Source: DATAYA01 sp963754235
GTDB taxonomy: Bacteria > Pseudomonadota > Alphaproteobacteria > Acetobacterales > Acetobacteraceae
NCBI GenBank assembly: GCA_963754235.1
Contig: CAVWFK010000016.1
Span: 62,001-126,000, forward strand
Direction of reading: 5' to 3'
Length of the DNA: 64,000 nt
Position 1 is the stretch's first letter. The number at the start of each line of letters is the position of its first letter. Positions 18,088-27,597 of the stretch are shown in pieces. The translations under genes and the position numbers were made by a program. Under the pieces are notes generated by a model. It ran no database searches. It was not told where the DNA came from and saw only the letters and a list, made by a program, of their open reading frames with translations.

Positions 18088-18980
18088 CGGATCGCCCGCT
18101 CCGGCTCGATCTCGTGACTGTTTTCCGGCCCGACCTCGTGCCGATCCTCGAGCACGGAGGCGAGCGTCCGGCCGATCGTGTCGAGGGAAAGAATCGTCAA
18201 GGTCAGCACGACCCCCGGCAGCACGGCGTAGGTGGGCGCGTCGTAGAGATAGGAGGCGCCGGTGCGCAGCATCTCCCCCCAGCTCGGCGTGGGCGGCGGG
18301 ATGCCGACGCCGAGGAACGAGAGCGCCGCCTCGAGCAGGATCGCGACCGAGGAGAGGACGACGGTCTGGACGAGGATCGGGCTCCAGGAGTTCGGCAGCA
18401 CGGTGCGGAACATGCTGTACGCCGAGGAGGCGCCGAACGCTTCGACCGCGGTGACGAAATCCCGTTTCCTGAGCGAGAGCACGTGCGCGCGCGTGACGCG
18501 TGCGAAGCTCGGGATCCCGGTGATGCCGACCGCGACCAGCGCCGCCACCTGGCTTCGCCCCAGAACCGCTATCAGCGCCATTGCGAGCAGGATCGCCGGC
18601 AGTGCCAGCAGGACATCGACGACGCGCATCAGCAGGGCATCGCGCCAGCCGCCGAAGAACCCGGCGAGCAGGCCGATGGGAACGCCGACCACCGCCGCGA
18701 TACTCACCGCCCCGGCTGCCGTCCGGAGCGACGTCCGGGCACCGTAGATCACCCGTACCATGATGTCCCGGCCGAGTTCGTCGGTGCCGAACCAGTGCGC
18801 GGGCGACGGCGCCTCCAGCGTGTTGACGAGGTCCTGCGCGAGCGGATCGACGGGGATGATCCAGGGCGCGAGGATCGCGACCAGCGCGATCCCCGCGAGG
18901 AACACGACGCTGAGGAGCGCGCCCTTGCGGCGGAGGACGCGCCCCGTCGCATCCAGCGCGCGCGCCCCTTTTCCGGTCAT
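18084..18980 (-). CDS. Dipeptide/oligopeptide ABC permease (DppC-like)
   Basis: This 298-residue inner-membrane permease has an N-terminal transmembrane segment, the APSPAHWFGTDELGRDIMVR motif and the coupling loop FVTAVEAFGASSAYSMFRTV. ATG 18980 gives the usual short cytoplasmic start; the frame is open further upstream but that part is only overlap with the ATPase gene. It follows the ATPase gene by 13 bases and overlaps dppB. Confidence 0.92.
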   Translation of the reverse strand: MTGKGARALDATGRVLRRKGALLSVVFLAGIALVAILAPWIIPVDPLAQDLVNTLEAPSPAHWFGTDELGRDIMVRVIYGARTSLRTAAGAVSIAAVVGVPIGLLAGFFGGWRDALLMRVVDVLLALPAILLAMALIAVLGRSQVAALVAVGITGIPSFARVTRAHVLSLRKRDFVTAVEAFGASSAYSMFRTVLPNSWSPILVQTVVLSSVAILLEAALSFLGVGIPPPTPSWGEMLRTGASYLYDAPTYAVLPGVVLTLTILSLDTIGRTLASVLEDRHEVGPENSHEIEPERAIR

Positions 18981-18993
18981 GCCAGGGGTCCTG

Positions 18994-21075
18994 TCATGAC
19001 CAGGCGGTCCCGGCCGCCGGCTCCGCCGCTTCGGGGGTGCCCCCCCGGGGCTGGAGGGGACCGGCATGGTGGCAGGCGCACCGCGTCGGCAGACCGGGAT
19101 ACGCCTCGAACGCCGGCGCCAGGGCGGAACAAAGCGCGGTCGCGCGGAAGCAGCGCGGGTGGAAGGTGCAGCCGGACGGCGGCGAGGCCGGGTTCGGGAT
19201 CTCGCCCCGCAAGATGATCCGGCGTGGATTGTTTCGCGCGGCCGGGTCGGGCGCCGGCACGGCCGACATCAGCGACTGGGTGTAGGGATGCACCGGCACG
19301 GTATAGACCGTCGCTTTTGCGCTCTCTTCGACGATGCGTCCGAGATACATGACGGCGACCCGGTCCGAGATGTGGCGGACCACCGACAGATCGTGCGCGA
19401 TGAACAGGTAGGCGAGACCGAACTCCCGTTGCAGATCCTTGAGCAGGTTGATGATCTGCGCCTGGATCGAGACGTCGAGCGCCGCCACCGGCTCGTCGAG
19501 GATGAGCAGCCGCGGCCGCAGCGCGAGCGCCCGTGCGATCCCGATCCGCTGCTTCTGGCCGCCCGAGAACTCGCGCGGATAGCGGCCGATGTCCCGCCGC
19601 GACAGCCCGACCAATTCGAACAATTCGGTGATCCGCGCGGCACCCCCCATCTCCTGATAGAGGCCGTGGATGCGGAGCGGCTCGGCCACGATGTCGCCGA
19701 CGGCGAGGGTCGGGTTCAGCGAGGCGTACGGGTCCTGGAAGATGTACTGGATGTGGCGGCGGATTTTCCGCAGCCGGGCGCGTGGAAGGCGCGTGATCTC
19801 CTGGCCGGCAAACGAGACGCTGCCGCCTGTCGTGGTGACGAGGCCCATGATCGCCCGGCCGGTCGTGGTCTTGCCGCATCCCGACTCGCCGACCAGTCCG
19901 ACCGTCTCGCCCGCCCGCACGGTCAGGCTCACGCCATCCACCGCCCGCACCCACCCGACCCGGCGGCGCAGCAGGCCGGCCCTGACTGGAAAGGACACCT
20001 CCAGGCGATCGACGAGGAGCAACGGCGCGGCGCCGGAGCCTGCGCCGATTTCGGCCTTCGCGACCGCCGAGATGGCCGGGCGGGCCGGCGCGAGCAGGGC
20101 CACGACCTCGTCGACATAGTGGCACGCCGACAGATGCGCGCGGCCGGCGGGGAGCAGCGGCGGAGTCTCCGCGGCACAGCGCGGCCGTCCGCGCCCGATC
20201 GGGCAGCGTGGATGGAAGCTGCACCCGGCCGGCAGGTGCCGCGGGGTCGGCGGCTGTCCCGGGATCGGGACCAGCCGCTCCTCGTCGCCATCGACGCGTG
20301 GGATGCTCCGCAGCAATCCGGCGGTGTAGGGATGGCGCGGTCGCGCGAAGATGTCGGCGACCGGCGCGGTTTCCACGATGCGGCCGCCGTACATCACGGC
20401 CACCCGGTGCGCGACCCCGGCGATCACGCCGAGATCGTGGGTAATCAGCACGACCGCGGCGCCGGTCTCGGCCTGACGCTCGGCGAGCAGCGACAGCACT
20501 TGCGCCTGCACGGTGACGTCGAGGGCGGTCGTCGGCTCGTCGGCGATGATCAGCTTGGGGTGGCCCGCCATCGCCATCGCGATCACCGCGCGCTGGCGCA
20601 TGCCGCCCGAGAACTGGTGCGGATACTGATCCGCGCGCCCGGCGGGATCGGGGATATCGACTTCGCGCAGCAGCTCGATCGCCCGCTCGCGCGCCGTACG
20701 CTTCGGGATCTGCCCGTGCGCGATCTGGCCTTCCGTCACCTGGCGACCGATAGGCAGCACCGGGTTCAGGGTGGTCGTCGGGTCCTGGAAGATCATGCCG
20801 ACGTCGCGGCCCCGCATGCGCCGCAACGTCTCCCGCCCCGCCGCCGTCACCTCGATCTCGCCCAGGCGCACCGAGCCGCGAACCTGTGCCGTCTCTGCCA
20901 GCAGGCCAGTGACCGCGAGCGCGGTCACGCTCTTGCCGGAGCCCGATTCGCCGACGATGCCGAGCACCTCGTTCGGATAAACATCGAAATCGATGCCCCG
21001 CACCGCCGGCACCTCCCGGCCGGCGCCGGCGAACGTCACCTCGAGCCCTCGGACGGAGAGCACCGGGTCAGGCAT
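18994..21075 (-). CDS. Dipeptide ABC transporter ATP-binding protein with two ATPase domains (DppD-DppF fusion)
   Basis: This 693-residue protein joins two ATPase domains, each followed by the Cys-containing oligopeptide-type C-terminal extension. Domain 1 (about 5-320) has Walker A GESGSGKSVTAL, signature FSGGMRQRAVIAMA and LIIADEPTTALD. Domain 2 (about 350-690) has GESGCGKTTTGRA, FSGGQKQRIGIARA and LLILDEPVAALD. Fused DppDF proteins are common in proteobacterial peptide and glutathione-type importers. It follows the binding-protein gene by 35 bases. Confidence 0.94.
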   Translation of the reverse strand: MPDPVLSVRGLEVTFAGAGREVPAVRGIDFDVYPNEVLGIVGESGSGKSVTALAVTGLLAETAQVRGSVRLGEIEVTAAGRETLRRMRGRDVGMIFQDPTTTLNPVLPIGRQVTEGQIAHGQIPKRTARERAIELLREVDIPDPAGRADQYPHQFSGGMRQRAVIAMAMAGHPKLIIADEPTTALDVTVQAQVLSLLAERQAETGAAVVLITHDLGVIAGVAHRVAVMYGGRIVETAPVADIFARPRHPYTAGLLRSIPRVDGDEERLVPIPGQPPTPRHLPAGCSFHPRCPIGRGRPRCAAETPPLLPAGRAHLSACHYVDEVVALLAPARPAISAVAKAEIGAGSGAAPLLLVDRLEVSFPVRAGLLRRRVGWVRAVDGVSLTVRAGETVGLVGESGCGKTTTGRAIMGLVTTTGGSVSFAGQEITRLPRARLRKIRRHIQYIFQDPYASLNPTLAVGDIVAEPLRIHGLYQEMGGAARITELFELVGLSRRDIGRYPREFSGGQKQRIGIARALALRPRLLILDEPVAALDVSIQAQIINLLKDLQREFGLAYLFIAHDLSVVRHISDRVAVMYLGRIVEESAKATVYTVPVHPYTQSLMSAVPAPDPAARNNPRRIILRGEIPNPASPPSGCTFHPRCFRATALCSALAPAFEAYPGLPTRCACHHAGPLQPRGGTPEAAEPAAGTAWS

Positions 21076-21110
21076 CAGGCCACGCGATCACCGCGTCACC
21101 CGCGCTTCCC

Positions 21111-22652
21111 TCAGCTCGTGAACCCGACCGTGCGGGCGACCAGCATGTTGTCGATCTCGCGAGTGATGCCGCCCACATTCTTTGCCGCCACGATCAAGCC
21201 GACGTCGTACGTGTTCGTCGCGATCCCGAAGGCCGACTGCACCAAGACTTGGTTCAGATTGGCGTAGGCCGCCCGGATATCGGCCTGCGAGCCGAACGTC
21301 GTGTTGATCCGATCGATGGCCGCGACATAGGCGGGGAACGGGTTCGGGGTGCCGAGGATCGGGTTGTTCGTCGTGCGATAGATGCTGTTGGTGGCGAGCC
21401 GCGTCGGAAATTTCTGGACGTTGCCGACCCCGCCAAACACCGCCGCGAACTTCCCGCCGAGCAGGGCGTCGATGAACTCCGACCCCTGCTTGAGATCGAG
21501 CTTGATGTGGATCCCGGCCTTGGCGAGTGTGCTCTGCACCACCTGGCTGATGGCGAGCCCATCCTGGTTGCCGCCATCCGCGAGCAGCGCCCAGTCGCTC
21601 ATCTCGGCAGCGGACAGGCCCAACTCCTTGAGCAGCGCCCGTGCCTTGTCGAGGTCGAACGCATATTTTGTGTTGTAGGACGGGTCGGCCGCCGGGCTCG
21701 CCGGTGCCCAGGGAAGCGCCGTCACCTCCCCCAGCCCCGCATAGCCAATTTTGAGGATGGCGGCACGATCCATCAGGTAGTTGAAGGCCTGCCGGAATTT
21801 CGCGTTGCGGAACGGCCCTTTCGTCGTGTTGATGCGGAACACCTGCACCAGCACGCCGGGCCCCTGGATGAGTTGGTAGCCCTCATGGTGCAGACGCACC
21901 GCGCTGCGCGCACCGCCGCCATAAATGATGTCCACGGCGCCCGATTCGAGCGCGGCACTCGCCGCGTCGTCGCCGCTGAACACGGTCAGCACGACTTCCT
22001 TCACGATCGGCTTGCCACGGCGCCAGTAATGCGGGTTCGCGACCATCCGGATGCGCTGGCCGAGCACCCGCTCGGCAAGCGTGAACGGGCCGGTGCCGGC
22101 GGGCTTCGTCACCACGGTCGCGATGCCGGCGGGGTCGATGACGGCGATGAACTCCAGCAGATCGGTGATCTCGCTCGTGGGTACGGGCTGCTTGAAGTTC
22201 ACCGTGATCGTGTGCGGCCGGGTCGGCTTCCAATTCTGCACGATCGACATCGTGCTGTACACGTTCTTGCCGAGCGTCGGATCGGCCGCCTTCTTGAGGG
22301 TCGCCGCGACCAACTCCGCATCGAATGCTGCCCCACTCGCGAACTTCACCTCGCTCCGAAGCGTGAGCGTGACGGACTTGTCGTCGGGCGCGATCTTCCA
22401 CGCCGAGGCGAGGCTCGGGATCGCCTCGCCTTTCGGAGTGTACTCGATGAGGCTGTCATAGAGGTTCTTGATGACGGGGAAGTTGACCGACGAGAACGCC
22501 TGCGGATCGAAACTGTTGACGTCCTGCAGGATCGCGACGCGGAGCGTGCCGCCCTTCAACGCCACCGCCGCGCTGCTGCTCGCGGCCCACAGAGTTGTGC
22601 CGAACACACCCGCGCCTGCCGCCCCGAGAAGGCCGCGCCTGCCGATGCTCAT
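21111..22652 (-). CDS. Family 5 peptide/dipeptide ABC substrate-binding protein with twin-arginine-like signal
   Basis: This 513-residue periplasmic binding protein has the N-terminal SIGRRGLLGAAGAGVFGTTL signal with a twin arginine, a mature start near GGTLRVAILQDVNSFDPQAF, and the family-5 motifs YDSLIEYTPKGEAIPSLASA and KFRQAFNYLMDRAAILKIGY. It precedes the DppDF, DppC and DppB genes and supplies the ligand specificity, which cannot be read from the sequence. Gene order suggests one transcript starting at or upstream of the dioxygenase-like gene. Confidence 0.93.
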   Translation of the reverse strand: MSIGRRGLLGAAGAGVFGTTLWAASSSAAVALKGGTLRVAILQDVNSFDPQAFSSVNFPVIKNLYDSLIEYTPKGEAIPSLASAWKIAPDDKSVTLTLRSEVKFASGAAFDAELVAATLKKAADPTLGKNVYSTMSIVQNWKPTRPHTITVNFKQPVPTSEITDLLEFIAVIDPAGIATVVTKPAGTGPFTLAERVLGQRIRMVANPHYWRRGKPIVKEVVLTVFSGDDAASAALESGAVDIIYGGGARSAVRLHHEGYQLIQGPGVLVQVFRINTTKGPFRNAKFRQAFNYLMDRAAILKIGYAGLGEVTALPWAPASPAADPSYNTKYAFDLDKARALLKELGLSAAEMSDWALLADGGNQDGLAISQVVQSTLAKAGIHIKLDLKQGSEFIDALLGGKFAAVFGGVGNVQKFPTRLATNSIYRTTNNPILGTPNPFPAYVAAIDRINTTFGSQADIRAAYANLNQVLVQSAFGIATNTYDVGLIVAAKNVGGITREIDNMLVARTVGFTS

Positions 22653-22727
22653 GTCGTTTCCCCCATTGCATGGTTCGTGCGGCGTTGATTGCTGTTGGCG
22701 ATATCGAGCGATCGTGACGCGCAGGCG

Positions 22728-23553
22728 CTACATCGCCGCGAGCGGGGTGCCGCGCATCAGCACGGCGCCGATCTGCTGCGTGACCTGCGCATGATGCGTG
22801 AGCGCCGCGTCCGCGAGATCGGCCGAGGGCGCCTGCTCGGGCAGGAAATTGCCGAACCGGTCGGTGCCGCGGACCAGGGTGGCGCTGTCGCGCGTGCCCA
22901 CCACCTGCCGGACGTGCGTCGGCAGATAGCGGATCGCGAACCCGATGCGGCGCGCGGCCGACGGATTGGGCTCCGAGCCGTGGATCAGCCGTACATGGTG
23001 CAGCGACATCTCGCCGGGACGCAGCGGCAGCGGCACTGCCGGCGCGGGGTTCACCTCGACTGCGATCTCTTGCCCGCGGCTCAGGAGATTGTGCGAGGCG
23101 AAGGTGTCGCGGTGCGCGACCTGGTCGAGCTGGTGTGTCCCCGGCACCACCCGCATCGCTCCGTTCGCCTCGGTGCTTTCGGACAGCGCCACCCAGGCGG
23201 TCACGATGTCGGGCGGCTCGAGGCCCCAATAGGTCACTGTCCTGGTGCCAGGAGACATAGCTCGGGTCGTGCGCGTCCTTGATGAAGAAGCCGCTGCTCC
23301 AGCAGAGTATGTCCGGACCGATCAGCTCCTCGACCGCGTCCAGGATCGTGCGTTCGCGGATCAGCGTGTCGAGCCAGGTGAATACGAGGTGCGCCTTGTT
23401 GCGGAGCAGCGCCCGCCGCTCGGGACGCGACGCCTCAAACGCCTCAAGCCGCGCCCGCAGCGCGCCCGCCCGATCCTCGGGAAGCACGCGGATCGGGCTC
23501 AGGTAGCCATGCTCACGATAGAACGCGACCTGCTCGGGGGTGAGGGATCCCAT
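22728..23553 (-). CDS. Phytanoyl-CoA dioxygenase (PhyH)-family protein, frameshift near 23237
   Basis: This is a non-haem Fe(II)/2-oxoglutarate oxygenase. The N-terminal half (ATG 23553, GSLTPEQVAFYREHGYLSPI, then CWSSGFFIKDAHDPSYVSWHQD with the HxD iron ligands) is in one frame; the second half (VTYWGLEPPDIVTAWVALSE to the stop at 22728, with the distal His in HHVRLIHGSEPN and Arg in AARRIGFAIRY) is in another. The shift lies at 23233-23242, just after HQD. Repaired length is about 274 residues, normal for PhyH. Its place upstream of a peptide-type transporter suggests oxidation of the imported compound; the substrate is unknown. Confidence 0.87.
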
Positions 23554-23683
23554 CCGGCTTCCTCCGCCGCGGCGCCACTTCGAAGCGCCTTTCACCTATG
23601 ATACTCCACAATCTCAGATGAAGCTCAAGCCCGGGTCCGACCCAGGTTTGAGGCTGGGTGCATGGCGTAGTGGAGGTTTTACA

Positions 23684-25469
23684 ATGGCGAATGCCGATGC
23701 CGCAGCACGGCGCTTCCGCTCCCGCGATTGGTTCGACAATCCCGACCGTCTCGACATGACCGCGCTCTATCTGGAGCGCTTCATGAATTACGGCACCACG
23801 CCGGACGAGCTCCGTTCAGGCAAGCCGATTATCGGTATTGCCCAGACCGGCAGCGACCTGACGCCCTGCAACCGGATCCATATGGATCTGGTGCGCCGGG
23901 TACGGGACGGCATCCAGGCGGCGGGGGGGATCCCGCTGGAATTCCCGACCCACCCGATTTTCGAGAACTGCAAGCGGCCGACCGCGGCGATGGACCGGAA
24001 CCTGTCCTATCTCGGCCTGGTGGAGGTGCTGTTCGGGTACCCGATCGACGCCGTGGTGCTTACCACAGGCTGCGACAAGACCACGCCGGCGGCGCTGATG
24101 GCGGCTGCCACGGTCGATATTCCCGCGATCGTCCTGTCGGGTGGCCCGATGCTGGACGGCTGGCATGAGGGCAGGCTGGTCGGCTCAGGCACCGTGATCT
24201 GGCAGAGCCGGCGGAAGTTGTCGGCAGGCGAAATCGACGCGGAGGAGTTCCTGGAGGCGGCGCTCAATTCCGCCCCCTCCCTCGGCCACTGCAACACGAT
24301 GGGAACGGCATCGACCATGAACGCGATCGCCGAGGCACTTGGCATGTCGCTCACCGGCTGTGCCGCGATCCCGGCTCCGTACCGGGAGCGGGGGCAGATG
24401 GCGTATCGCACCGGCGCGCGCATCGTGCAGATGGCATACGAGGACCTGCGTCCATCCCGCATCCTGACACGGGCGGCCTTCCTGAACGCGATCAAGGTGA
24501 ACTCGGCGATCGGCGGCTCGACCAACGCGCAGCCTCACCTGGTCGCCGTGGCGCGCCACGCCGGCGTGGCGTTGGCGCCGCAGGACTGGGTCGTGCACGG
24601 CCACGATATTCCGCTGCTGGCCAACGTCCAGCCGGCCGGCGCCTATTTGGGGGAGCGTTTCCACCGGGCCGGCGGCGTCCCCGCGATCATGTGGGAGTTG
24701 CAGCAGGCCGGGCTGCTGGACGAGACCTGCCTGACGGTGACCGGACGCACGATCGGCCAAAATCTTGCGGGCCGCGAGAGCCGCGACCGCGAGGTTATTC
24801 GGCCCTTCGCCGACCCGCTTAGGACAAAAGCCGGCTTCATCGGTACTCCGCGGCAATTTGTTCGACGTCGCGATCATGAAGACCAGCGTGATCTCCGAGG
24901 AGTTCCGTGCCCGCTACCTAAGCACCCCCGGCCAGGAGCAGCGATTTGAGGGACGGGCCATCGTGTTCGAAGGCTCCGAAGACTACCACGCGCGCATCAA
25001 CGATCCTGAGCTCGGCGTCGATGAGCACTCGATCCTGGTGATCCGCGGCGCCGGGCCGGTCGGATGGCCCGGCTCGGCCGAGGTGGTGAACATGCAGCCG
25101 CCGGACGCGCTGCTGCGGAAGGGGATCACCAGCCTGCCGACCATCGGCGACGGCCGGCAGTCCGGCACTGCGGACAGCCCCTCGATCCTGAATGCGTCAC
25201 CCGAGAGCGCGGTCGGCGGGGGTCTCGCCTGGCTCCGTACCGGCGATACGATACGCATCGATATCACCGCCGGTACCTGCGACATGCTGGTCAGCGATGT
25301 CGAGATCGCTGCCCGCAAGCGGACCGGCATCCCGCCGATCCCGCCGAGCATGACGCCGTGGCAGCAGATTTATCGCGCGACGGTGGGCCAGTTGGCGGAC
25401 GGCGCAGTGATCGAGGACGCCGTTCAATTCCGCAGCATCTCGCGGATGATGCCGCGGCACAACCATTAG
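23684..25469 (+). CDS. IlvD/Edd-family dehydratase (dihydroxy-acid or sugar-acid type), frameshift near 24840
   Basis: This is an Fe-S dehydratase converting 2,3-dihydroxy acids or aldonic acids to 2-keto-3-deoxy acids. ATG 23684 follows GGAGG. Cysteines expected to bind the cluster lie in GSDLTPCNRIHMDL, LTTGCDKTTPAALM and LGHCNTMGTASTMNA, the three-cysteine pattern of [2Fe-2S] dehydratases. The active-site serine segment is NSAIGGSTNAQPHL. The frame breaks at about 24835-24850 (DPLRTKAGFI/VLRGNLFDVAIMKTS) and continues to 25469. Repaired length is about 595 residues, typical. It is transcribed divergently from the PhyH-transporter operon across a 130-base gap (23554-23683) that must hold both promoters. 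Its last 22 codons lie in a 158-bp direct repeat. Confidence 0.88.
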
Positions 25470-25561
25470 GATAGCAGGTTTCGATGAAGGGGTCGAGCGG
25501 CCCGATCACTGCACCCGGCAGAACACCACCCGCTGCTTCTCCCCGGCTTGCTGATGGGCGC
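25404..25561. repeat. Direct repeat, copy A (IlvD/Edd end plus ClC end)
   Basis: This 158-bp segment matches 27440-27597 without gaps, with 17 mismatches by my count (about 89% identity). It contains the final codons of the dehydratase (VIEDAVQF...PRHNH) and, on the other strand, a copy of the last codons of the ClC gene (EKQRVVF). Similarity stops abruptly at 25561, where the truncated gene at 25562-25933 begins. Confidence 0.9.
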
Positions 25562-25933
25562 CGCTCGGCGCAGTCAATTGATCGGTTCGATCGCGTCTGC
25601 CATGCACACGAAACGCGATTTGTTGTTGCCCAAGTGCTTGGCAGGTTTCTGGACGAGGCGGCAAAATTGTATGCCGATGCTCTGCAAAATCCACGGGACG
25701 ATACAACCGGGCTGATCGGTATTTATGCACTGACAAACCGAATACGCCTTACATCACCGCCACAAGTTGTGGAGGCCGCCGACACGGTGGCTCGCATCGC
25801 CGTCGATGCATATCTTGCGCCGAACATTACCATGGAGGAAATGCGGGCGAATTGGATTGATAGACACGTCGATCCGCTACGAGGTTTCAGCAAGGCGTGT
25901 CGGCAAGAGCTGCAGAGATTTGGACGGTATTGA
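25562..25933 (+). pseudogene. 3' end of an unidentified gene, 5' part lost at the repeat junction
   Basis: An open frame gives about 123 residues of ordinary-looking protein (RFVVAQVLGRFLDEAAKL, then GLIGIYALTNRIRL, AYLAPNITMEEMRANWID, ending QELQRFGRY). The first residues before 25562 belong to the repeat, so the gene has lost its own start. The AT content is higher than in neighbours. It resembles the C-terminal cytosolic part of small membrane-anchored hypothetical proteins, but I cannot name the family. Confidence 0.5.
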
Positions 25934-26001
25934 ATTGGCGCGGGCGAAGCGCCCCTGACGTCATTTTGTGCCGATGCAGTGGAAAGGCCGCTCTGTCCAC
26001 C

Positions 26002-26418
26002 TCAGTTCTCGAATGGAATCGTCAGTTCCGCCTCGTTCGAGTCCACTACGAACACCGCGAGGAGCTTGGCCGGCTTCGTCTCGCTGGCATTGGCGCTGAC
26101 GCGGTGGCGGTCGCCGGGCAACTCGGAGAAGCTCTGTCCGGCCTTGTAGGTCGTCACCGGTCCGTCGTTGACCTGACTGCGGATCGCCCCCTCAAGCACG
26201 GTCGCGTAGATGAAGGCGGATTTGGCATGCGTGTGGCCAGGCGAGTAGCCACCCGGGCCGTATTCGACGAGCACACCCTTGATGCTCTTGCCGGGGACGT
26301 TCGGCAGTTCGTGCTGGTAGACAAGGGTCACCTTGGCGTTCTTCGACTTCGGCGCATCCGCGAGGACGCTGCCGAACGGCAGGGTGGCGACAAGCAGCGA
26401 ACAGAGGATGCGTTTCAT
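26002..26418 (-). CDS. Secreted single-domain cupin protein
   Basis: This 138-residue protein begins with a Sec signal (MKRILCSLLVATLPFGSVLA). The cupin motifs are GGYSPGHTHAKSAFIYATVLEG (His-His-Glu-type metal site) and PGDRHRVSANAS. Such periplasmic cupins often bind a metal and a small ligand, and no specific activity can be given. It and the SDR gene form a two-gene unit inside the segment bounded by the 158-bp repeats. Confidence 0.85.
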   Translation of the reverse strand: MKRILCSLLVATLPFGSVLADAPKSKNAKVTLVYQHELPNVPGKSIKGVLVEYGPGGYSPGHTHAKSAFIYATVLEGAIRSQVNDGPVTTYKAGQSFSELPGDRHRVSANASETKPAKLLAVFVVDSNEAELTIPFEN

Positions 26419-26451
26419 GGAGCCCCTATCCTTCGGTTGGCGGATGCTGGA

Positions 26452-27204
26452 TCAGGCTCCTGTCTGTGAACGGCGGAGCCACTCGTCGAGATCGATGCGG
26501 CCGCGGCGCGCTTCGCCCAACGGCACGAGCGAGCGCTCCTCGACCCGGCCGCCCCAGTATCGGGCCTCGGGGTCGCTTACGACCTCACGCGGGTCGCCGA
26601 CCGCCTTCAGATAGCGGGCGACGATTTCGTTGAACGGCGCTCGTTCCGGGCCGGCGATCTCGACGATGCCGTTTCGCGGCGCCGCGAGCGCCACCTTGGC
26701 GACGATAGCAGCAACGTCGTCCGCCGCGATGGGCTGGAACAGGCCGGGCGAAAGCCTGACCATATTTCCATCCGCACTTGAATCGGCGATGGCGCCGAGA
26801 AATTCCAGGAACTGGGTGGAGCGGATGATGGTGTAGGGGATGCCGGAGGTCTCGATCAGTTTCTCTTGGGCGACCTTGGCGCGGAAATAGCCATTGTCGC
26901 TCCGGTCGGTTCCGACGATGGAGAGCGCGACATGGTGCCGGACGCCCGCCGCGGCCTCCGCCGCAAGAAGGTTGCGGCCGGAGGTCTCGAAGAATTCCAG
27001 CACCGCCTTGTCCTCAAATGAGGGCGAATTGGCGAGGTCGATCACCACCTGCGCGCCGGCCATGACCTCTTTGAGCCCCTCGCCGGTGATGGTGTTGACA
27101 CTGCTTTGAGGCGACGCGGCGACGCCCTCGTGGCCGCCCTGGCGCAGAATGGCGACGGTCTTCGAGCCGATCAGGCCGGTGCCGCCGATGACGGCGATCT
27201 TCAT
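26452..27204 (-). CDS. NAD(P)-binding atypical short-chain dehydrogenase (NmrA-like)
   Basis: This 250-residue Rossmann-fold protein has the dinucleotide motif IAVIGGTGLIGSKTVAIL at the N-terminus, the VVIDLANSP segment, and YTIIRSTQFLEFL in place of the YxxxK catalytic pair, the pattern of atypical SDR/NmrA-like reductases or sensors. ATG 27204 is followed by the motif at residue 3. It is cotranscribed with the cupin gene (33-base gap). Homologues are often paired with cupins or regulators, but the substrate is unknown. Confidence 0.9.
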   Translation of the reverse strand: MKIAVIGGTGLIGSKTVAILRQGGHEGVAASPQSSVNTITGEGLKEVMAGAQVVIDLANSPSFEDKAVLEFFETSGRNLLAAEAAAGVRHHVALSIVGTDRSDNGYFRAKVAQEKLIETSGIPYTIIRSTQFLEFLGAIADSSADGNMVRLSPGLFQPIAADDVAAIVAKVALAAPRNGIVEIAGPERAPFNEIVARYLKAVGDPREVVSDPEARYWGGRVEERSLVPLGEARRGRIDLDEWLRRSQTGA

Positions 27205-27439
27205 GGGTTAACCTCCCTTGTCGATGACTGGAGACCCTTCAATGGGTTCGAATGCGCCTCCTCGGATGTACAGCTCGGAATTGATCAAACCATGCAAATA
27301 CCAAATCGCGCATTTTTGTTCTCGACCCCTGCGACGGCAATCAGAGACGTCCTCGTGACTGGCAGCCTGGGCCACCGGGCGCGCCACGGATGAATTGCTC
27401 CTTCGAGGATGCCCGCCGGAATGCGCCGACTCCTACGGT
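27205..27439. other. Non-coding junction sequence between the SDR gene and repeat copy B
   Basis: I see no gene here. The first 40 bases are the upstream region of the SDR gene (start codon complement preceded by CCTCCC on the plus strand, a good ribosome site). The rest is lower in GC with no signature, and ends where similarity to the dehydratase gene starts at 27440. Confidence 0.5.
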
Positions 27440-27597
27440 GCAGTGATCGAGGACGCCGTCGAGTTCCACAACATCTCGCGCGTGATGCCGCGACACAACC
27501 ATCAGGATAGCGGGCTTCAATGAAGGGGTCGAACGGCCCGATCACCGCACCCGGTAGAATACCACCCGCTGCTTCTCCTCGGCTTGCTGATGGGCGC
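27440..27597. repeat. Direct repeat, copy B, containing a dehydratase 3' remnant
   Basis: This is the partner of 25404-25561. On the plus strand, 27440-27523 encodes an orphan dehydratase C-terminus (VIEDAVEFHNISRVMPRHNH followed by six residues and a stop) with no body upstream. On the minus strand it carries the genuine 3' end of the ClC gene. Copy B therefore shows the probable older arrangement: dehydratase and ClC genes facing each other with nearly touching ends. Confidence 0.88.
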
